From assembly GCA_036381195.1 (NCBI GenBank), contig DASVDH010000018.1, positions 1 through 64,000 on the forward strand: a stretch of 64,000 nt of DNA. The letters are read 5' to 3'. A program made the position numbers and the translations under genes. This document shows positions 9,118-18,134 of the stretch, one piece after another; position 1 is the first letter of the stretch, and every line of letters starts with the position of its first letter. Under the pieces are notes generated by a model. The model was not told where the DNA came from, ran no database searches, and saw nothing but the letters and a program-made list of their open reading frames with translations. This DNA is from RSA9 sp036381195 (GTDB lineage: Bacteria; Gemmatimonadota; Gemmatimonadetes; Longimicrobiales; RSA9).

Positions 9118-9785
9118 GCCGCGAGAACGGTGGGCGACCCACGAAGGCGCGTCCGCGGCCGACAGGCGAGGCCGCGAACCGCGCGGCCCGCGCCGTTGCG
9201 AGGGCCATGCCCTCCGCGCCGCCGCGCGTGGCGCCGCCGGACGAGCTCGAAGCGCTCGTCCGGCGGATGCTCGAGCTGCTGGGCGAGGACCCGGACCGCG
9301 CGGGGCTGCTGAACACGCCGCACCGCGTGGCGGAGTCGCTGCGCTGGCTGACGCGCGGCTACCGTCTGGAACCGCAGACGGCGATCGGCGACGGCGTGTT
9401 CGCCGAGGAGCACGAATCCATGGTGCTCGTGAAGGACATCGAGGTGTACTCGCTCTGCGAGCACCACATGCTGCCGTTCTACGGCCGCGCGCACGTCGCG
9501 TACATTCCGGACGGCCGCATCGTGGGGCTTTCCAAGATCGCGCGCATCGTGGACGTGTACGCGCGCCGGCTCCAGGTGCAGGAGCGGCTCACCGACCAGA
9601 TCGCGGATGCGATGGAGGAGGCGCTCCGGCCGCGCGGCGTCGCCGTCGTCGTCGAGGCGCACCACCTCTGCATGATGATGCGGGGCGTGGAGAAGCAGAA
9701 CTCGAAGACGATCACCAGCGCGATGCGCGGCGCGTTCGCTGAGAACGTCGCGACGCGCGAGGAGTTCCTGCGGCTCGCGCTGTAG
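9114..9785 (+). CDS. folE: GTP cyclohydrolase I
   Basis: 223 residues; the start overlaps the previous stop by 4 bases. It converts GTP to 7,8-dihydroneopterin triphosphate, the first step to folate or tetrahydrobiopterin. The core from about 45 shows LLNTPHRVAESLRWLTRGY, SLCEHHMLPFYGRAHVAYIP (zinc ligands Cys115 and His118) and HLCMMMRGVEKQNSKTITS (third zinc ligand Cys186). The N-terminal 40 residues are Arg/Ala-rich and may be disordered. A fragment of a second copy lies at 5799-5915. Confidence 0.96.
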   Translation: MSRENGGRPTKARPRPTGEAANRAARAVARAMPSAPPRVAPPDELEALVRRMLELLGEDPDRAGLLNTPHRVAESLRWLTRGYRLEPQTAIGDGVFAEEHESMVLVKDIEVYSLCEHHMLPFYGRAHVAYIPDGRIVGLSKIARIVDVYARRLQVQERLTDQIADAMEEALRPRGVAVVVEAHHLCMMMRGVEKQNSKTITSAMRGAFAENVATREEFLRLAL

Positions 9786-9979
9786 GACTGCGCCGCCGCC
9801 CACGGCGTTGCGCGGCGAGAGCGCGCCGCCGGCCGCGGCAGGAGCCAGCGGCGCGAGCCGCCCGCGCCGCTGCCGCGCTGGGCGCCGCCGCGGCCGGGCT
9901 CCGCGCGGCCTCCGGGCGCCTCCGGCGCCGCGCCCGATTGCCGCGAGACGCGGCGGGCGCGGCGCCTCCGGCACGCGGC

Positions 9980-10761
9980 TCAGTGCCGGCCCCTCCTCCC
10001 GTGCCGGCCGTGGTGGTCCCAGAACGCCTTGAACGAGAACCGGATGTTGCGCGCCACCTTCTCGCGGAGCGCGTGGTCCGCGGACAGCGCGCGCGGGTCG
10101 AAGAACAGCCCGTCGCGCCCCACGAACCACCGGTTCACGTCGATGGACAGTGTGACCTCGACCGGCCCCGTGGCGCCCGCGCTGTCCGCCTCGAGCACGA
10201 TCGGCTCGTCGAACTCCAGCTCGAGGTCCAGCTCGACGTTCAGGAACACGTCGAAGGCCTGCGCGCCGGTGCCGGGGTCGAACGTGCCGCGAGCGCGGAT
10301 GCTCGCGTTGCGCGGCCAGTCCGGATGCTCGTCGCGGAACGCCTGGTGCGAGGGCTTCCGGTCGTTCGGCCGGTCGATCTCGAGCTCCAGCTCGCGGTAG
10401 CTGCCCGGCGGCACCTCGCCCTCCAGCAGGCTGATCACGCCGCCATCCAGTGGCAAGTCCACGAGGATGGGGCCGGCCTCGAACTCGTGGCCGTGCCGGT
10501 GGCGCCGCCCCTCCCGATGACGCGAGCAGTCATCGTCCTCGTCATCGTCGCCCCAGCACCATGACAGGGAGTCGCCGCCGTTCTCGCGCACCGACTCCAG
10601 CTCGATTTCCTCGAAGACGAGCTGCACCTGCTGGATGTCCAGCGTGCGGCCCGCCTCATCCGTGACGGGCACGACGGACAAGGCCGCTCCGGGAGCGCCC
10701 GGCGCGGCCGTCTCGCCCCTCCCGCACCAGCGCGCCGCAGGAGCGGCGCGCCCCGGCCCAG
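9980..10761 (-). pseudogene. DUF4382-like lipoprotein, apparently 5'-truncated
   Basis: The recognisable part starts near 10702 (ALSVVPVTDEAGRTLDIQQVQLVFEEIELE) and runs to 9980. It alternates beta-strand-like segments in the manner of DUF4382-type surface proteins. An insert of about 25 residues is very rich in Asp and His (GDDDEDDDCSRHREGRRHRHGHEFE) and may bind metal. The frame is open further upstream, but that stretch overlaps the zinc-cluster gene in another frame and shows no signal peptide, lipobox or good start. The first recognisable strand begins within 60 bases of the end of that gene, so the export signal was probably lost at that junction. A non-ATG start giving a cytoplasmic protein cannot be excluded. 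Confidence 0.5.
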
Positions 10762-12943
10762 CTACGACTCCCTGCGTGTGCCGAAGAGCGAGTGCCGCAC
10801 GACGACGGCCGGGCGCGTGTCTCCGTGCAGGAGCGAGAAGACGACCTTCCGCGTCCATCCCAGGTCGATCTCGACGACGATGTGCGAGGCATCTCGCGCC
10901 ATTCGCCACGCCCTCACAGGCGCACGATCATGCTTCACGAACGTTGCCGCCATGACGACAGCGTCCGGCGGATCCATGATCGGCGCCAACCTCCGGCACG
11001 TCGTGCACCGGCCGCGGTCCGATGAGACATCGCCGGTGCAGATACGGCGGCCGCACCACTTGCATGGCACACTGTGGGAAGCACACGCATGGCGCTCGCA
11101 GATCGGACACGGCTGCGTGCCCCGAAGGCTGAACGCCCGGCCATCCAGGTGGCACGTCGTGCGGTGGCGCTCGCACGCGAGCTTGCCCGGCTCATCGACG
11201 AGCGGCTCGAGATGGTGCCGGCAATGATATCGGGAATCCGAGGCGCATTCGCCGACGTGGGCGAGGCAAGCCTGCTTGCCACACGTCGCGCAGGTGTGCA
11301 CCTCATCGGCCGCGAAGATGCCGGCAGGATCGTAGGCGCAGGGGGCACGGTGGCGCTCGCAGACGAGCCTACGTGAGTAGTCGCTGGGACGGAGGTGTCT
11401 CGAGCAGTGAGGCTGCCCGTCCACCTCACACCTGACTTGATGGTGCTCACAGATGAACCGGTCGCAGCTCGCGCAGGCCACCACTTCATCTCGGCCCACC
11501 GGCTCCAACGTGCCGCCCTCGCAGTAGACGACGCAGTCGGGGCAGAGTACGCGCGCCCCCCGTGGCGCGTCTTCCGTGGAACGCGTCAGGTGCAACTCGC
11601 AAACCGACTTGCCGCAGACCGCGCAAGCGTGCAGGCACGACTCACAGGCATGGTGGCCGGTGACCCCACACGTCCCTTGATGCGCTGAGCAGTACGCCCG
11701 GTCGCACGCGACGCACGTATGCGCGTGAACATGGCAGGCCGGAGCGCCATCCACGTGACAGGCGAAGGTACCGTGCTCTCGACAGAAGTCCTCGCCGCAG
11801 ACCGAACAGAGGCGGGAGCAGTCTGCGCAGGCCGCATGGTTCTCCCGGCAGACGACGAGCGCCTTCGGCGATGCTGCGCACGTCGGACAACTGTATTTCC
11901 AGGTCCCGCTCCCCGCCACGAGACGGGTTGCGCTGAAGTCCGCCGTGCGGCCGGCCGCCGACGTGAGAGTCCAGGATGCCTCCTGCGCCCGCACGTCGAA
12001 CCGCGCGAGCTGGACCGGGTGGATCGTGCCGCGGACGCGGTGTCGACGCTCTTCCTCCGCACGCCGGCGCTCGTAATCGGCTTGGATGGCCTCGCGCGCA
12101 CGCGCATCGGGCACCTCCGTCCCCCTACCCCCTGCCTCCGCCAGGAGCGCCTTGTAGTACCGGTCGATCCTCGCCAGTTCGGCCGCGAGAGCACGCTCGG
12201 CGTCTGCACGTAGACGATCGAGCTCCGGTCCGAGCTTCGCCTCGAGGTCTGGCACCATGAGCTCCAGGAGGGCATCGGGCTGGAGAGTCTGCGCCGTATG
12301 CCGGTCGTCGTGAGGCGTCCCTGCCGCGCCGATCGGGCGGGCCTCGAGATCTCGGCACAGCTCCTCGATCTCCATCTCAACGGGCGTCCTGCTGATGAGA
12401 TCGAAGACGTGCGACTCGACGAGCCGCTCAGTGACGGACGCACCAGCGGCCATCGTGACGCGCGCGGTCAGGCGCCCCAGCGGACGCACCGTGTCCTTCA
12501 CGCGTGCTTCCGAGGCCTCCGCCCGAAGCAGCGGCACGCTCAGCACGACGGGCCCAGGGGTTCCGGCGTTTCCTTCCGGGAGCCTGCCGAAACGCAGGTT
12601 GTGACCCCGAGCCCGGATCGCCTCGATGGCGTGCTGCAGGATGGCACTCCCGACCACGGCCATGTCCGCTTCGGGGTACCGCTCGAAGGCGGACATGGAG
12701 AACGCGACCTGGAGCCTCCGCCGCCCGCCGAAGAACCGCGCCTCGGCCTGTGGTAGCGTGATCTGCAAGAGCTCAGGCTGGACTTCGATCACATCGGCCC
12801 CGACCAGCGCCGCGTAACGCTCGATCAGCGTTCGGATCCTCGGATCCGCCGTTCCCCCCCCCACCGGGCGAATCGAAAACGCTCGCTTCCCCCGTGGAGG
12901 ACCCCGCTTCCTGCGGTCGATCGTAAGGTGAGTAATCGCTCAC
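10762..12943 (-). CDS. Cys/His-rich multi-zinc-cluster protein, partner of SNF2 helicase
   Basis: An uninterrupted frame of about 700 residues runs from about 12864. The natural start is probably the GTG at 12943, which overlaps the helicase stop (GTGA) and begins MSDYSPYDRPQEAGSSTGEA. That frame joins the main one only after a frame change in nine consecutive G (12854-12862). Residues about 15-170 of the main frame are a mixed domain (FFGGRRRLQVAFSMSAFERYPEADMAV). Residues about 215-290 are a charged coiled coil. Residues about 320-620 hold at least ten CxxC...C..H units resembling B-box or treble-clef fingers (CSVCGEDFCREH, CVACDRAYCSAH, CATCGKQACLAH). A short beta-rich tail ends the protein. 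It probably binds several zinc ions and nucleic acid or protein. I know no named family. Confidence 0.7.
12854..12862 (-). repeat. Run of nine G in the 5' part of the zinc-cluster gene
   Basis: On the coding strand nine consecutive G encode glycines. The upstream frame that overlaps the helicase stop and the long downstream frame differ across this tract. A one- or two-base change in its length would switch the protein on or off. It may be a phase-variable tract or a sequencing error. Confidence 0.8.
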
Positions 12944-15047
12944 GCTACCATTCCACTGAGGAGGGGAGCTTCGGGATCGGCGTCGAGATCCACCAGCGCC
13001 ATCGGAAGCCGGTCCGCCTGAACCAGAACCTGCACCGCCCGCCCGCGCCCGGTGACCCCCGTCAGCCGGACGAGCGGCCCGAAGTCCGGATGGCGGCCCG
13101 CATCCTCAGGCTCCGTCGCGGATTCGAGCGCTTCCAACAGCTCGTGGACGTGGAGGCCGAGCTGCTGCCGCTTCGCCTCGACTCCCCGGGCCACGTGCAT
13201 ATGAACAGTGCCGTAGCCGAGTCTAACCCGCGCTGGAATGGTCAGCGCCGAAAAGTCTCGTTCGAGCCGGCCCGCATTGTCCTCGGACGCGATCTCGGAG
13301 GCGAGCCGCTCCTGCTCGAAGCCCTCCTTGCGGCTGTCAATGATCTCCTGCCCGATCTGCGCGAGCTCGACCTCAAGATCCTCGTCTGACTCGGTCTCGA
13401 GAAAGGCGTCGACCAGCCGCCGTTCGAGGGTTTCGGCCCCGCCGAACTTGCCGAGGATCGCATCCAGCTCCCCGACGACCAGTTCGAACAGCCGGATCTT
13501 CTGATCGAGGAGCCACAAGATATGCGACTCGATCGTTCCATGTGCCGCGAAGTTGATGATTTCAACCTCCCGGCTCTGGCCGATCCGATGGACGCGCCCG
13601 ATCCGCTGCTCGACCACCATGGGATTCCACGGCAGCTCATAGTTCACGAGGCGGTTGCAGAACTGCAGGTTCAACCCTTCGCTACCGGCGCGCGTCGTCA
13701 CGAACACCGATCCCGGCGTACTCCGGAACCGGGCCAGCCGCTCCTTGCGTACGGCCATCGGCAGCTTCCCGGTGAAGACGACGACCGGCCGACCCAGCTC
13801 TCGGATGCGCTGCTCGATCACCCCGATGGTCGGAAGGTGTTCGCTGAACACGATCAGCCGGTCGTCATTCGCTTTCAGGATGGCCGTCAGCTCGTCCAGC
13901 TTCGCCTGGTGTTTGACGGAATCGGCGGACTCCACCAGCTCGAGCGCGCGGTGCCGGAACTCCGGGAGCACGTACTCTCCTTCCGCCACAGTGCGTAGCG
14001 AGTGAGCCAGAGCTTGTGGCGATGAGCACAGCCGCTGGCAGAGCCGCATGGCCTCCAGAATGAAGATACCACGCCCCGTTCGCCGCCTCCGACGCCTGTC
14101 ATTGCGGTCCGGGTCGCCGGGCACGAAGCCTTCCCGATACAGCCTCCGGAGGAATCCCGTCGTCCGCTGGTACAGACCCCACTCGTGGGAGTAGAGCGTG
14201 ATCTCGGGGTGCACGGGCCGGCGGGGCGGCAGAGAGAGCAGGTCGGCCACACTCGAGCGCCGCGTCCGCACCATGACCTGGTGCGTCAACTCCCGGAGCG
14301 CCTCCGGATTCTGCACTCGTCGCGGATCGCCGCGGACGACGAACCGTTGTTTGAACTCAGCCCACGTTCCGAACTGGCCAGGCCTGAGCAGTGTCACGAG
14401 GTTGTAGAGCTCACGGAGGTTGTTCTGGAGCGGCGTGGCCGTCAGCAGCAGGATGAAATTCCGCTCGATCTGCTGGAGGAATCGATAGATCGCGGCCTGG
14501 TGGTTCTTGACCTTGTGCGCCTCGTCGACGATCACGAGGTCCCAACGGTGCTCGAGGATCGCCTTCGCGTGCCCCTTGCTCCGCGCACGGTTGTGGGAGA
14601 TGATTGCCCTTTGCACACCCCGCCACTCGCCCGGCCGCTCGGGCGTGGCAAACTTCTCGAAGAACTTGCTTTCGAGTTCCCCCTTCCACTGCTGCACCAG
14701 CGAGGCCGGGGCAAGGATCAGGATCCGCCGTGCCAGGCCCCGCACGGCCAGCTCCTTCAGGATGATCCCTGCTTCGATCGTCTTCCCGAGGCCCACTTCG
14801 TCGGCGAGGATCGCGCGGCCGCGCATCGGCGGCCGAAGGACTCGCAGGGCTACATCGATCTGATGCGGCAGCTCCTCGATCGCGTTGGAGTCGAGCGTGA
14901 TCAGCCGGTCGAAGCCCGGGGCGAGGAGAGTGCCTCGGCATCGCGGCGAAGGGCGAACCACTCCGGCCTGGACGGGGGCGCGCGCAGTCCTTCCGCGAAG
15001 CCCCGCAGCGAGTCGGCATCCACGCTCAACCGATACGAGTCATCCAT
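12940..15047 (-). CDS. RapA-like SNF2-family DNA helicase/translocase
   Basis: The main frame (12940-14961) has all SNF2 motifs: LADEVGLGKTIEAGIILKEL (motif I), VIVDEAHKVKN (II, DEAH), LLLTATPLQNN (III), GSVFVTTRAGSEGLNLQ (V) and VVEQRIGRVHRIGQ (VI). The wording is that of the RapA/DrmD branch. The N-terminus continues in another frame: MDDSYRLSVDADSLRGFAEG from ATG 15047 to PEWFALRRDAEAL. It joins LLAPGFDRLITLDSNAIEELPHQ after a one-base frame change at about 14915-14940. The joined protein would be about 700 residues, with no nuclease or methylase domain. It is translationally coupled to the zinc-cluster gene. Likely role: ATP-driven movement on DNA or RNA polymerase, in repair or phage defence (inference). 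Confidence 0.85.
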
Positions 15048-15167
15048 GGGGACGTCTAGGGTTTCACCTCCCGCGAGAAGGCGGCCCGCCGAAGCCGAAG
15101 CGTCCGCCACTCCCCACGCCGCGGCGGACCGCCCCCTCTGCCGTACGCGTCTCCGACCGCCGCGCCG

Positions 15168-15941
15168 CTACTCCGGCGCGACCAGCGCCTTCAGCGCAGC
15201 GAGCCGCTCGCCCCAGAACTCCTTCGCGGCCTGCGCGGCCTCCTTGTCCGGAAAGCCCTGGAGCTGAACCGCGAGTGCGCTCTTCGCCGGCCCCTTCGCC
15301 GTGAAGTACACCTCCATCCGGATGCCATCGGCGAGCCGGATGCGCATCGACTTCGCCTCGGTGGCCGTGCGGATCTCGAGCTCCACGTCCGGCAGCCAGC
15401 GCTTGCGCTGCTCCGGGTCGTACAGCGCGCGCCGCAGCGCCTCGACCGGCGCCGCGACCGTCACGCTCTTGCTCGCCTCGTAGCTGCCGCCACGCCGCTG
15501 CCCGACGTCGCGCAGCCCGCGCAGCCGCTCGTACCCGACGGTGATCGTCTGCGCCCACCACTGACCGACGTCGTACGTCTCGTGCACGAGCTTCGCGATC
15601 GCGCGGTGCTCCATGCTCGCGGCACCGTGACGGTCGAGCAGCGCGACCCACTCCGGCCACGTCCGACCAGACGCCTTCTTCACCGCCGCGTCGCTCTTGC
15701 CGGCGATCTTCTCGTAGTCGTCGGGAATCGGGAGAGATGCGCGGTCCTCAGGTGTCCCGGGCGGCTCGGCGGTTGTGCGCTGTTGGCCCGCCGACGCCGT
15801 GATGGGCTCGGCATCGTCTGGCCCTGAGGCCTGGTTGCGATTCTTCTTGTCGATGATGTGGACACGGGCCGTGGTGTACGACTCGCCCGTCTTCGCCATG
15901 CGCGCCCGGACCAGGCGCTTGAGGTCCTTGTCCTTCGGCAT
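15168..15941 (-). CDS. DUF4287-like/SRPBCC-type small protein
   Basis: 257 residues from ATG 15941, which follows a GGAG. The N-terminus MPKDKDLKRLVRARMAKTGE looks like a short basic helix found in several soil-bacterial proteins. After a disordered Pro/Thr/Ala linker (about 35-80), a helical domain (about 85-155; GRTWPEWVALLDRHGAASMEHRAIA and HETYDVGQWWAQTITVGYE) resembles DUF4287. The C-terminal part (about 165-255; VTVAAPVEALRRALYDPEQRKRW, FPDKEAAQAAKEFWGERLAALK) resembles an SRPBCC/AHSA1-type fold. Its ligand is unknown. It stands alone. Confidence 0.65.
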   Translation of the reverse strand: MPKDKDLKRLVRARMAKTGESYTTARVHIIDKKNRNQASGPDDAEPITASAGQQRTTAEPPGTPEDRASLPIPDDYEKIAGKSDAAVKKASGRTWPEWVALLDRHGAASMEHRAIAKLVHETYDVGQWWAQTITVGYERLRGLRDVGQRRGGSYEASKSVTVAAPVEALRRALYDPEQRKRWLPDVELEIRTATEAKSMRIRLADGIRMEVYFTAKGPAKSALAVQLQGFPDKEAAQAAKEFWGERLAALKALVAPE

Positions 15942-16337
15942 CTCCGGATCTCCTCTGCACGCGCCACGGCCCGCCACCCCCCGGCAGGGCGTTCCGTGAC
16001 GAGCAGGGTTCCGTCGATGCCGGTCCGGGAGTATGCCCCCCTTTGCCTCACGAGGACCCCAGCCGGGGTGGGGCCGAAGAGGTTGGGCGTGGACCGCCGC
16101 CTGGGAGGAATAATAGCAAGGAAGGTGGACGACCCGCCAGGGGCGTGCGGCGAGGGCTCTCGCACATCCGCGCCGCCGACGAGACCACCGACGCAGGCGA
16201 ACGGGCCGGCTCCGTACGTGCGAGGCCGGCCCGTGCAACGTTGTGATCGCGCGCGCTGGGGTTCACAACGAGTTTTCGCGATGCGGACGTGGAGGTGCGG
16301 AAGCCGGTCCTGGTGATCCGGTCGATGCGAGGCCTCC
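15942..16337. other. Intergenic region without visible gene
   Basis: About 400 bases between two minus-strand genes. I see no convincing ORF, promoter or hairpin in it. The open frames crossing it are typical of GC-rich DNA. Confidence 0.4.
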
Positions 16338-18134
16338 TCACGCCGCCGGCAGCTCCACCCTGAAGCGCGTCCCCTTCCCCACCTCGCTCTCCACCTCGAT
16401 CCGCCCGCCCAGGTCGCTGGCCAGCCGGCGCACGATCGAGAGGCCGAGGCCCGTGCCCCGCGCCTTCGTCGTGTAGAAGCCCTCGAAGATGCGCGCGCGC
16501 TCCTCCTCGCTGATCCCGCGCCCCGTATCCGCCACCTCGAGCACCACGCGCGCGCCATCCTCGCCCCGCTCCACACGCGAGGCGATGAGCACGCGGCCCG
16601 CGCCGCCCTCCAGACTCTCGAGCGCGTTCACGGCCAGGTTCTCCAGGATGCGCCGTAGCGCCACCGGATCCGCATGCACGGGCGGCAGTCCCGGCGCGAG
16701 ATCCGTGACGACGACGGCGCCCTCCCGCACGCCGCCATCGCCGGCCGCCGCACCCGCGCCGGCCACGTCGCTCGCGACCGCGCGCGCGATCGCGTTCACG
16801 TCGCATGGCCGATGCTCCAGCCGCGGCGAAAGGCGAGCGTAGTTCGCCGCGAGCGCGTGCAGGTACTCGATGCTCGTGTCCAGCGTGCGCTGCCGCTCGA
16901 GGAAGACCTGCGGCAGCTCTGCCGGCCGCTCGCGCGCCAGGTCCGCCAGGTGGCTCACCACGTTGCGGATCGGGACCAGGCCGTTGCGGATGTCGTGGTT
17001 CACCTGGCGTGCGATCTCGCCGATCGTCGCGCGCCGCTCCGCCTCGCGCAGCCGCGCCGCGTTCGCGCGCAGACGCCCCACCATCTCGTCGAGCACGCGT
17101 GCCAGCGCGCCGATCTCGTCGCGCCGCCGCGTCGCGAACGCGGCCTCGGCGCGGTCCAGGTCCACGCGCGCCGCCCGCCGCGCGAGCTCCGCGAGCGGCC
17201 GGCTCAGCCGTGCCGACACGAACAGCGCGAGCAGCAGCGCAAGCCCGGCCGCGGCGATGGACGCCGCGAGCAGCCACCGCTCCATCTCGCGGCGCAGCGC
17301 CTCCAGCGGCGCGAGGGACGCGTGCACCACGAACCGCGCGACCGTGTCCGGCCCGGCGCCCGCGAACCGCACGGGCACCTCGCGCGCGTACTCGCCCGGG
17401 ACGACGCCTCGCGCCGCCGGTTCGCCGGCGGCCCCGCCGCGCGCGGCGGCCGCAGCCCGGTGCTCCGGGGCGACGTCGTCGCCCTCCGCCTCGCCGGCGG
17501 GGCCCGGCGCCGGCGACGAGGCGCCCGCCATCGCCGGCGCGTCCAGCCGCACGCCGAGCCCCGTGCCGCGCGCGAGCCGGTCCAGGAACGCCTCGTCCAC
17601 GGCCGTGCCGCCCACGAGCGTGAACGTGCGGCCGCCCAGCCGCAGCTCCCGCGCCTGCACGAGCGCGGGCACGGGCCCGGACGCCGTGCGCACGAGAGCC
17701 AGCACCTGCCCGGCACGGGCGAGCGCCGCCGGCAGCGCGGCGTCCACGACGTCGTACTCGTTCCGGAAATGGCCTGAGCTGAGCACGCGCCCTTCGGCAT
17801 CCTGGATCCGCAGCACGTCCAGCTCGACGAGCTGCATGGCGCGGCCGGCGTAATCCAGCACGTACGCGCGGTCCGCGCGCTCGCCGTCCATCAGGGCGAG
17901 CCGGAGCCGGTTGTCCGCGGCCATTGCCTCCGCGACGCGGTCGAGCCGCGCGCCGACGGCCGCCGACTCCCGGGCGAGATCCGCCTGGATCACGTCCGCG
18001 AGCGCGGCGACCCGGTCCCGGTACTGGGCCTCGAGCCGCTCCACCACCTCGCGGCGCGCGCGCAGCCCGAACAGCGCGAGCGGCGCCAGGGCCAGCGCCA
18101 CGCAGCCGAGGAGCAGTCTCGCCCGGAAGGTCAT
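16338..18134 (-). CDS. Membrane-bound sensor histidine kinase
   Basis: 598 residues from ATG 18134. A first membrane helix at about 5-24 (RLLLGCVALALAPLALFGL) is followed by a large extracytoplasmic sensor region (about 30-280) with an Ala/Pro/Gly-rich insert. A second helix lies at about 285-310, then a HAMP domain, then the phosphoacceptor helix with His in IARQVNHDIRNGLVPIRN. The ATPase domain shows LENLAVNALESL (N box), DTGRGI (G1), FEGFYTTKARGTGLGLSI (F and G2) and KGTRFRVELP. The start overlaps the stop of the solute-binding lipoprotein by 4 bases, so that lipoprotein may feed a signal to it. No response regulator is adjacent. Confidence 0.9.
   Translation of the reverse strand: MTFRARLLLGCVALALAPLALFGLRARREVVERLEAQYRDRVAALADVIQADLARESAAVGARLDRVAEAMAADNRLRLALMDGERADRAYVLDYAGRAMQLVELDVLRIQDAEGRVLSSGHFRNEYDVVDAALPAALARAGQVLALVRTASGPVPALVQARELRLGGRTFTLVGGTAVDEAFLDRLARGTGLGVRLDAPAMAGASSPAPGPAGEAEGDDVAPEHRAAAAARGGAAGEPAARGVVPGEYAREVPVRFAGAGPDTVARFVVHASLAPLEALRREMERWLLAASIAAAGLALLLALFVSARLSRPLAELARRAARVDLDRAEAAFATRRRDEIGALARVLDEMVGRLRANAARLREAERRATIGEIARQVNHDIRNGLVPIRNVVSHLADLARERPAELPQVFLERQRTLDTSIEYLHALAANYARLSPRLEHRPCDVNAIARAVASDVAGAGAAAGDGGVREGAVVVTDLAPGLPPVHADPVALRRILENLAVNALESLEGGAGRVLIASRVERGEDGARVVLEVADTGRGISEEERARIFEGFYTTKARGTGLGLSIVRRLASDLGGRIEVESEVGKGTRFRVELPAA

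Noticed and set aside
9786..9979. Very GC-rich stretch after folE
   Set aside because: No hairpin with a U tract and no ORF; consistent with ordinary spacer.
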